Assembly: GCA_047605445.1 (NCBI GenBank)
Contig: JASGFP010000160.1
Span: forward strand, 1 to 6,495
Reading direction: 5' to 3'
Length of the DNA stretch: 6,495 nt
DNA from: JAJXWB01 sp047605445
GTDB taxonomy: Bacteria; Pseudomonadota; Alphaproteobacteria; Rhizobiales; Beijerinckiaceae
A model generated the notes under the pieces. That model was not told where the DNA came from, made no database searches, and saw only the letters and a list, made by a program, of their open reading frames with translations. The position numbers and the translations under genes were made by a program. This document shows, one piece after another, positions 1 through 3,754 of this stretch. How positions within the stretch are numbered: the first letter of the stretch is position 1; each line of letters starts with the position of its first letter.

Positions 1-2
1 AG

Positions 3-800
3 CACGGCGGCGGCGCCGTCGACGATGCCCGAGGAATTGCCGGCGTGATGGACGTGGTTGATGGCTTCCACTTCGGGATACCGCTGGATCGCCACAGCAT
101 CGAAGCCGCCCTGTTCGCCCATCATGATGAAGGAGGGTTTCAGCGAGGCGAGCGACTGCATGTTGGCGTCGGGCCGCATATGCTCGTCATGGTCGAGAAT
201 GGTCACGCCGTTGACGTCGCGCACGGGCGCAACGGTCTTCTTGAAACGCCCTTCCTTCCACGCCTGCGCGGCGCGCTTCTGCGATTCCACCGCATAGGCG
301 TCGACATCGTCACGCGAGAAACCGTATTTCGTGGCGATCAGATCGGCCGACACGCCCTGCGGCATGAAATAGGCGGGAATGGCGATCGAGGGATCGACCG
401 GCCACGCGCCGCCTTCCGAACCCATGCCGACGCGGCTCATGCTCTCGACGCCGCCGCCGATCGTCATCTCGTGCTGGCCGGCCATCACCTGCGCGGCGGC
501 GAAATTCACGGAATCGAGGCCCGACGCGCAGAATCGGTTGATCTGCACGCCCGGCACATGATCGCCCAGACCCGCGGTAAGCGCGGCGGCGCGGGCGATG
601 TCGGAACCTGATTCGCCGACCGTGTCGACGCAGCCGAGGATCACGTCGTCGATCAGATGCGTGTCGAGATTGTTGCGCTCCTTGACCGCGCGCAGCGCGC
701 CGGCGGCGAGCTGCAGCGTCGAGACTTCATGCAGCGAGCCGTCCGACTTGCCGCGACCGCGCGGCGTGCGCACGGCGTCGTAGATGAATGCGTCTGCCAT
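3..800 (-). CDS. Acetyl-CoA acetyltransferase / 3-ketoacyl-CoA thiolase, N-terminal 266 residues (gene continues past left edge)
   Basis: This thiolase should catalyse thiolytic cleavage of 3-ketoacyl-CoA to acetyl-CoA plus a shortened acyl-CoA (or the reverse condensation) in the cytoplasm, the last step of beta-oxidation. The frame starts MADAFIYDAVRTPRGRG, the usual thiolase N terminus. The nucleophilic cysteine is Cys91 in NRFCASGLDS, followed by the GGGVESMS segment (116-122) and AGNSSGIVDGAAAV (253-266), which contains the conserved Asn255. Family members are about 390-405 residues, so roughly 135 residues are missing, including the C-terminal His and the second Cys (CxG) of the active site. 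The start is supported by AAGGGAG six bases upstream of the ATG. It lies 202 bases downstream of the acyl-CoA dehydrogenase on the same strand and is probably co-transcribed. The family is clear. Whether it prefers acetoacetyl-CoA or longer chains cannot be read from this fragment. Confidence 0.95.
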   Translation of the reverse strand, partial: MADAFIYDAVRTPRGRGKSDGSLHEVSTLQLAAGALRAVKERNNLDTHLIDDVILGCVDTVGESGSDIARAAALTAGLGDHVPGVQINRFCASGLDSVNFAAAQVMAGQHEMTIGGGVESMSRVGMGSEGGAWPVDPSIAIPAYFMPQGVSADLIATKYGFSRDDVDAYAVESQKRAAQAWKEGRFKKTVAPVRDVNGVTILDHDEHMRPDANMQSLASLKPSFIMMGEQGGFDAVAIQRYPEVEAINHVHHAGNSSGIVDGAAAV

Positions 801-860
801 GTGGTGCTCCCTTGAGCGGCGCTCGCTGTTCACATCGCGAGTCGCGGTAAGTGTCGAACT

Positions 861-985
861 CCCCTCCCCCTTGTGGGAGGGGAGGGGAAGGGGGTCGCGG
901 AATGCCGCGAAATTGACGCTGCGCAATTTAGCAATGTCGCAGGATTGCGCGACCCCACCCTAACCCTCCCCACAAGGGGGAGGGA
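861..985. repeat. Palindromic intergenic repeat made of two GC-rich hairpins (REP/BIME-like)
   Basis: Two arms of about 38 bases, 861-899 and 948-985, are near-perfect inverted copies around a core of about 48 bases. Each arm also folds on itself. The left arm pairs CCCCTCCC (861-868) with GGGAGGGG (875-882) over a 6-base loop. The right arm pairs CCCTCCCC (964-971) with GGGGAGGG (977-984) over a 5-base loop. The core contains a smaller dyad, AAATTG (910-915) with CAATTT (924-929). No coding frame of the neighbouring genes enters it and no T-tract follows, so it is not a standard intrinsic terminator. Similar CCCTCCCC/GGGGAGGG palindromes are dispersed in many alphaproteobacterial genomes (general knowledge, not checked here). 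It sits between two probably co-transcribed genes, so it will be present in their mRNA. Confidence 0.85.
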
Positions 986-1002
986 ACAGATCGTGCGAGC
1001 CG

Positions 1003-2796
1003 TCAGAACGCTTCCGCAGGCATCGCCATCATCGTGGCGGCGCCCGTGTTGATCCGCGCGAGGCGCAGGCCGGTCTCCGGCAGCATGCGCTCCATGTAGA
1101 AGCGGCCCGTCGTCAGCTTGGCGTCCATGATCGCGGCCTGCGAGGCGTCGGCCGCCTTGCGCGCCTGCGCGCCCTCGGCGATGCGCGCCCACATGTAGCC
1201 GATTGCGGTCAGACCGAAGAGGTGCAGATAGTCGGTTGAGGCCGCGCCTGCATTGTCGGGATTGGCCATGCCGTTCTGCATCAGCCACATCGTCGCCTTC
1301 TGCAGGTCGCCCAGCGCCTTGCCGAGCGGGGCGACGTAAGGCTTCATCGCCTCGTCGGCTTCGTGCTCCTTCACATAGTCGCCGACCTTCTTGAAGAAGG
1401 CTGTGATCGCGCGGCCGCCATCCTTGGGCAGCTTGCGGCCGACGAGGTCGAGCGCCTGAATGCCGTTGGCGCCTTCGTAGATCATGGCGATGCGCGCGTC
1501 GCGCACGAACTGATCCATGCCATATTCGCCGACATAGCCGTGGCCGCCGTAGACCTGCTGCGCCTTCACGGCGTTGTCGAAACCGTAGTCGGTGAGGAAA
1601 CCCTTCAGCACCGGCGTCATCAGGCCCAGATGATCGTCGGCTGCCTTGCGCGCCGCCTCGTCGGGCGAGCGGTGCAGAATGTCGGCCTCGAGCGCGGTCC
1701 ATAGCATGAAGGCGCGCGCGCCCTCGTTGAAAGCTTTCGCTTCGAGCAGCATGCGCCGCACGTCCGGGTGCACGATGATCGGATCGGCCGATTGCTGCGG
1801 CGCTTTCACGCCGGAGATCGAGCGACCCTGCGTGCGTTCGCGGGCGTATTCGGCCGCGTTCTGGTAGGCGACTTCGGACTGCGCCAGACCCTGCGTCGCC
1901 ACGCCGAGGCGCGCCTCGTTCATCATCGTGAACATGGCGGCTAGCCCCTTGTTCTCCTGCCCGAGAAGGAAACCCCGGGCGCCGTCGTAGTTCATCACGC
2001 AGGTGGCGTTGCCGTGGATTCCCATCTTGTGTTCGAGCGACCCGCAGGACACCGCATTGCGCGCGCCGAGCGCGCCTTCGCCGGAGACTTCGAATTTCGG
2101 CACGATGAACAGCGAAATGCCCTTCACGCCCGCCGGCGCGCCCTCGATGCGCGCGAGCACGAGATGGACGATGTTCTCGGCCATGTCGTGTTCGCCGGCC
2201 GAGATGAAAATCTTCTGGCCGGTGATGTGATAGGAGCCGTCGCCGTTCGGAACGGCCTTTGTCTTGAGAAGCCCGAGGTCTGTGCCGCAATGCGGCTCGG
2301 TAAGGTTCATCGTGCCGGTCCACTGGCCTGCGATCATGCGCGTGCCGTAGAGCTGCTTCTGATCTTCGCTGCCATGCGCGAGAATGGCCGCGATGGCGCC
2401 GGACGTCAGGCCCGGATACATTGCGAAGGCCTGGTTGGCGGAATTCATATACTCGCCGACCGCGTGCGAGACGACGTGCGGCAGCCCTTGGCCGCCGTAT
2501 TCGGGCGGCATCGGCAGGCTGATCCAGCCGCCTTCGGCATAGGCCTTGAAGGCTTCCTTGAAGCCCTTCGGCGTCGTCACCGAACCGTCGGCGGCGCGCT
2601 TGCAGCCTTCGCGGTCGCCCACGAGGTTGAGCGGCTGCAAAATCTCTTCCGCGACCTTGGCGGCCTCGTTCAGCACGGCCTCGACCACGTCGCGCGGCGC
2701 GTCGGAAAAGCCCGGCAGATTGTCGTAACGGGAATAGTGCAGCACGTCGTCGAGCAAAAACAGTGTGTCGTCGACTGGGGCCTTGTAGGTCGGCAT
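1003..2796 (-). CDS. Acyl-CoA dehydrogenase, large form with extra C-terminal domain (FadE5/DmdC-type), 597 aa
   Basis: This is a flavoenzyme that should oxidise acyl-CoA to trans-2-enoyl-CoA, passing electrons to electron-transfer flavoprotein, the first step of beta-oxidation. Domains in order are a short N-terminal extension (YKAPVDDTLFLLDDVL, 4-19), the helical N-terminal domain (about 35-155), the middle beta domain (about 160-285, with MNLTEPHCGTDLG at 163-175 and ITGQKIFIS at 191-199), the FAD-binding C-terminal helical domain (about 285-455, with QVYGGHGY at 414-421) and an added C-terminal domain (about 460-597). Glu441 in IYEGANGIQALDLVGRKL sits where the catalytic base of this superfamily lies. 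A length near 600, the YEG-NGIQALDLVGRKL block and the extra domain place it in the subgroup often labelled 3-methylmercaptopropionyl-CoA dehydrogenase (DmdC). The name alone does not prove that substrate, and a general acyl-CoA role fits the thiolase neighbour. The start at MPTYK is preferred over the longer upstream frame because GGGAG lies five bases before it and the homologous N terminus begins there. Confidence 0.95.
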   Translation of the reverse strand: MPTYKAPVDDTLFLLDDVLHYSRYDNLPGFSDAPRDVVEAVLNEAAKVAEEILQPLNLVGDREGCKRAADGSVTTPKGFKEAFKAYAEGGWISLPMPPEYGGQGLPHVVSHAVGEYMNSANQAFAMYPGLTSGAIAAILAHGSEDQKQLYGTRMIAGQWTGTMNLTEPHCGTDLGLLKTKAVPNGDGSYHITGQKIFISAGEHDMAENIVHLVLARIEGAPAGVKGISLFIVPKFEVSGEGALGARNAVSCGSLEHKMGIHGNATCVMNYDGARGFLLGQENKGLAAMFTMMNEARLGVATQGLAQSEVAYQNAAEYARERTQGRSISGVKAPQQSADPIIVHPDVRRMLLEAKAFNEGARAFMLWTALEADILHRSPDEAARKAADDHLGLMTPVLKGFLTDYGFDNAVKAQQVYGGHGYVGEYGMDQFVRDARIAMIYEGANGIQALDLVGRKLPKDGGRAITAFFKKVGDYVKEHEADEAMKPYVAPLGKALGDLQKATMWLMQNGMANPDNAGAASTDYLHLFGLTAIGYMWARIAEGAQARKAADASQAAIMDAKLTTGRFYMERMLPETGLRLARINTGAATMMAMPAEAF

Positions 2797-2861
2797 GGGC
2801 GCTCCCGGGCTTTGATGTGAAGAACGGCAGGCGCGCTTGGTTCGCGGCGCTCGTGATGGTT

Positions 2862-2891
2862 CATATATAAACAATATGCGCTTCACGTCAA
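2862..2891 (-). promoter_or_regulatory. Candidate promoter and regulator site for the acyl-CoA dehydrogenase gene
   Basis: Reading the minus strand, TTGACG (2891-2886) is a good -35 match and is followed after 18 bases by TATATG (2867-2862) as a possible -10. TATATA at 16 bases and ATATGA at 19 bases are alternatives in the same AT-rich patch. The predicted transcript would begin near 2853-2856, giving a leader of about 57-60 bases. The TTGACGT block overlapping the -35 resembles a half-site recognised by regulators of fatty-acid and branched-chain acyl-CoA genes in proteobacteria. MerR-family proteins typically act on promoters with spacers longer than 17 bases. The assignment rests on position and sequence match only. 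Confidence 0.5.
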
Positions 2892-2924
2892 GGCGCGGCG
2901 TCTCCCGTCTACGGAGCGGCAACG

Positions 2925-2955
2925 AAAAAGGCCTGCCGCGACGATGCGACAGGCC
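2925..2955 (-). terminator. Intrinsic terminator of the merR-family gene
   Basis: On the minus strand, GGCCTGTCGC (2955-2946) pairs with GCGGCAGGCC (2939-2930) across a 6-base loop. The 10-bp stem has one T-G wobble, and TTTTT (2929-2925) follows directly. It lies 48 bases after the stop codon of the MerR gene and upstream of the candidate dehydrogenase promoter, so it should separate the two into different transcription units. Confidence 0.88.
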
Positions 2956-3003
2956 GATGTCGAAATGGCGATGAAGTCGGAGAAGGCGGCCCGGCGGCTG
3001 CCG

Positions 3004-3474
3004 TCAGGCCGCGTTGGCGTTTGCCGCTCCGTCGCCGCCCGACATGCGCGAATGCGTCTCGCGCAGCGCGGCCAGCGCTGTCTCCAGATCCTCGCGCTTC
3101 TTTTCGAGTTGCGCGATCTGGGTCAGAACCTGTCCTTCCTCGAGCGTCAGCGCGCCTGTCGCCTCGGGGTTCGCGTCGGTCGGCAGCATGGCGAAAATCT
3201 GGGTGAGCGTGAAGCCGAGCTGCTTGCCGCGCAGGATCGTCTCGAACCGGCTGCGCGCCGCCGCGTCGTAGAAGCGCGACGCGCCGTGCCTGATCGGTTT
3301 GATCAGCCCGCGGTCCTCGTAAAAGCGCAATGCGCGCAGCGTCACCCGATAGGCCCGCGCCATGTCGCCGATCGTGTAGAGCCGGTCGCCCGCCGCCTGC
3401 GCCGCGCGCAGTCCTGCGCTGCCGTCGGATCCTGAAAACACCTGTTGCTGTGCTGTCTCCGTAGCCCGTTCCAT
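3004..3474 (-). CDS. MerR-family transcriptional regulator, 156 aa
   Basis: This is a DNA-binding regulator with a MerR-type winged helix-turn-helix. The core is YTIGDMARAYRVTLRALRFY (33-52) followed by EDRGLIKP (53-60) and the wing RHGASRFYD (62-70). A dimerisation helix follows, with a likely coiled coil at 112-142 (LTQIAQLEKKREDLETALAALR). There are no cysteines, so it is not a metal- or redox-sensing MerR of the MerR/SoxR/CueR type. Residues 1-31 are an Ala/Gln/Gly-rich extension before the domain. An in-frame TGA lies a few codons upstream of the ATG, so no earlier start exists. A purine-rich AGGGGGA sits rather far upstream, and GTG at codon 12 is an alternative start. Its position just upstream of a beta-oxidation dehydrogenase and thiolase on the same strand suggests it controls acyl-CoA catabolism, as LiuR-type MerR proteins do in other proteobacteria. 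The ligand and targets are inferred. Confidence 0.92.
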   Translation of the reverse strand: MERATETAQQQVFSGSDGSAGLRAAQAAGDRLYTIGDMARAYRVTLRALRFYEDRGLIKPIRHGASRFYDAAARSRFETILRGKQLGFTLTQIFAMLPTDANPEATGALTLEEGQVLTQIAQLEKKREDLETALAALRETHSRMSGGDGAANANAA

Positions 3475-3536
3475 TTTGCCCGCATCCCCCTGCGTTCACG
3501 CCAGCCCGCGCGGCGAGTGCTGTCCATAGGGAGGGC

Positions 3537-3541
3537 GATTC
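3537..3541. promoter_or_regulatory. GANTC (CcrM) site near the MerR gene start
   Basis: GATTC, the recognition sequence of the alphaproteobacterial cell-cycle methyltransferase CcrM, lies 63 bases upstream of the MerR start codon and is one of three GANTC sites in the 280-base intergenic region. Any regulatory role is conjecture. Confidence 0.3.
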
Positions 3542-3618
3542 GCGGGTGAATGCAACTTAAAACTGTAAAAACTACGATAACAACCATATTGCGAATGTGT
3601 ATCGTTCCCGGTCGATCC

Positions 3619-3637
3619 TTAACTTCGTGTTTACCAT
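3619..3637 (+). promoter_or_regulatory. CtrA-like binding site upstream of the PodJ-like gene
   Basis: The sequence reads TTAA, seven bases, TTTACCAT. The cell-cycle regulator CtrA of alphaproteobacteria binds TTAA-N7-TTAA(C), often ending TTAACCAT, so this matches the first half-site and the spacing exactly and differs by one base in the second half-site. It lies 117 bases before the start codon of a predicted polarity gene, a plausible CtrA target. The match is within what chance could give in an AT-rich stretch, hence moderate confidence. Confidence 0.45.
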
Positions 3638-3685
3638 AGCCGCTCGAAAGTCCGCCTTGAGGACGGTAGGTTGTTTTCGCTGTCT

Positions 3686-3709
3686 GATTCGCTTCTTGCG
3701 TACCGATTC
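3686..3709. promoter_or_regulatory. Pair of GANTC (CcrM methylation) sites upstream of the PodJ-like gene
   Basis: GATTC occurs at 3686-3690 and again at 3705-3709, 46-70 bases before the start codon. In Caulobacter, promoters that respond to CcrM methylation and GcrA carry GANTC near the promoter core, and podJ is among the cell-cycle genes controlled in that way. The sites themselves are certain and their function here is inferred. Confidence 0.4.
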
Positions 3710-3740
3710 TCGATTGATCGACGCGACCGGTTTCACCGGT
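3710..3740 (+). promoter_or_regulatory. Two adjacent short dyads in the leader of the PodJ-like gene
   Basis: TCGAT-TG-ATCGA (3710-3721) is a perfect 5-bp inverted repeat. ACCGGT-TTC-ACCGGT (3726-3740) can form a 6-bp GC-rich hairpin ending 14 bases before the start codon, immediately ahead of the GGAAAAG ribosome-binding region at 3748-3754. They could be operator-like sites or leader structures that affect translation. No known family of element is recognised. Confidence 0.35.
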
Positions 3741-3754
3741 ATCCAACGGAAAAG

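Noticed and set aside
45..611. 188-codon plus-strand frame opposite the thiolase
   Set aside because: Antisense shadow. The minus frame has the catalytic Cys91 and the full run of thiolase motifs.
861..985. Palindrome as an intrinsic terminator between dehydrogenase and thiolase
   Set aside because: Stable stems are present but no T-tract follows on either strand, and both genes belong to one pathway on one strand, so a dispersed repeat fits better.
830..2323. 497-codon minus-strand frame overlapping the acyl-CoA dehydrogenase
   Set aside because: It is a +1-type shadow of the dehydrogenase, rich in Arg and His, and it runs straight through the palindromic repeat.
2014..2820. 268-codon plus-strand frame opposite the acyl-CoA dehydrogenase
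   Set aside because: Antisense shadow of a confidently identified enzyme, with no recognisable fold or motif of its own.
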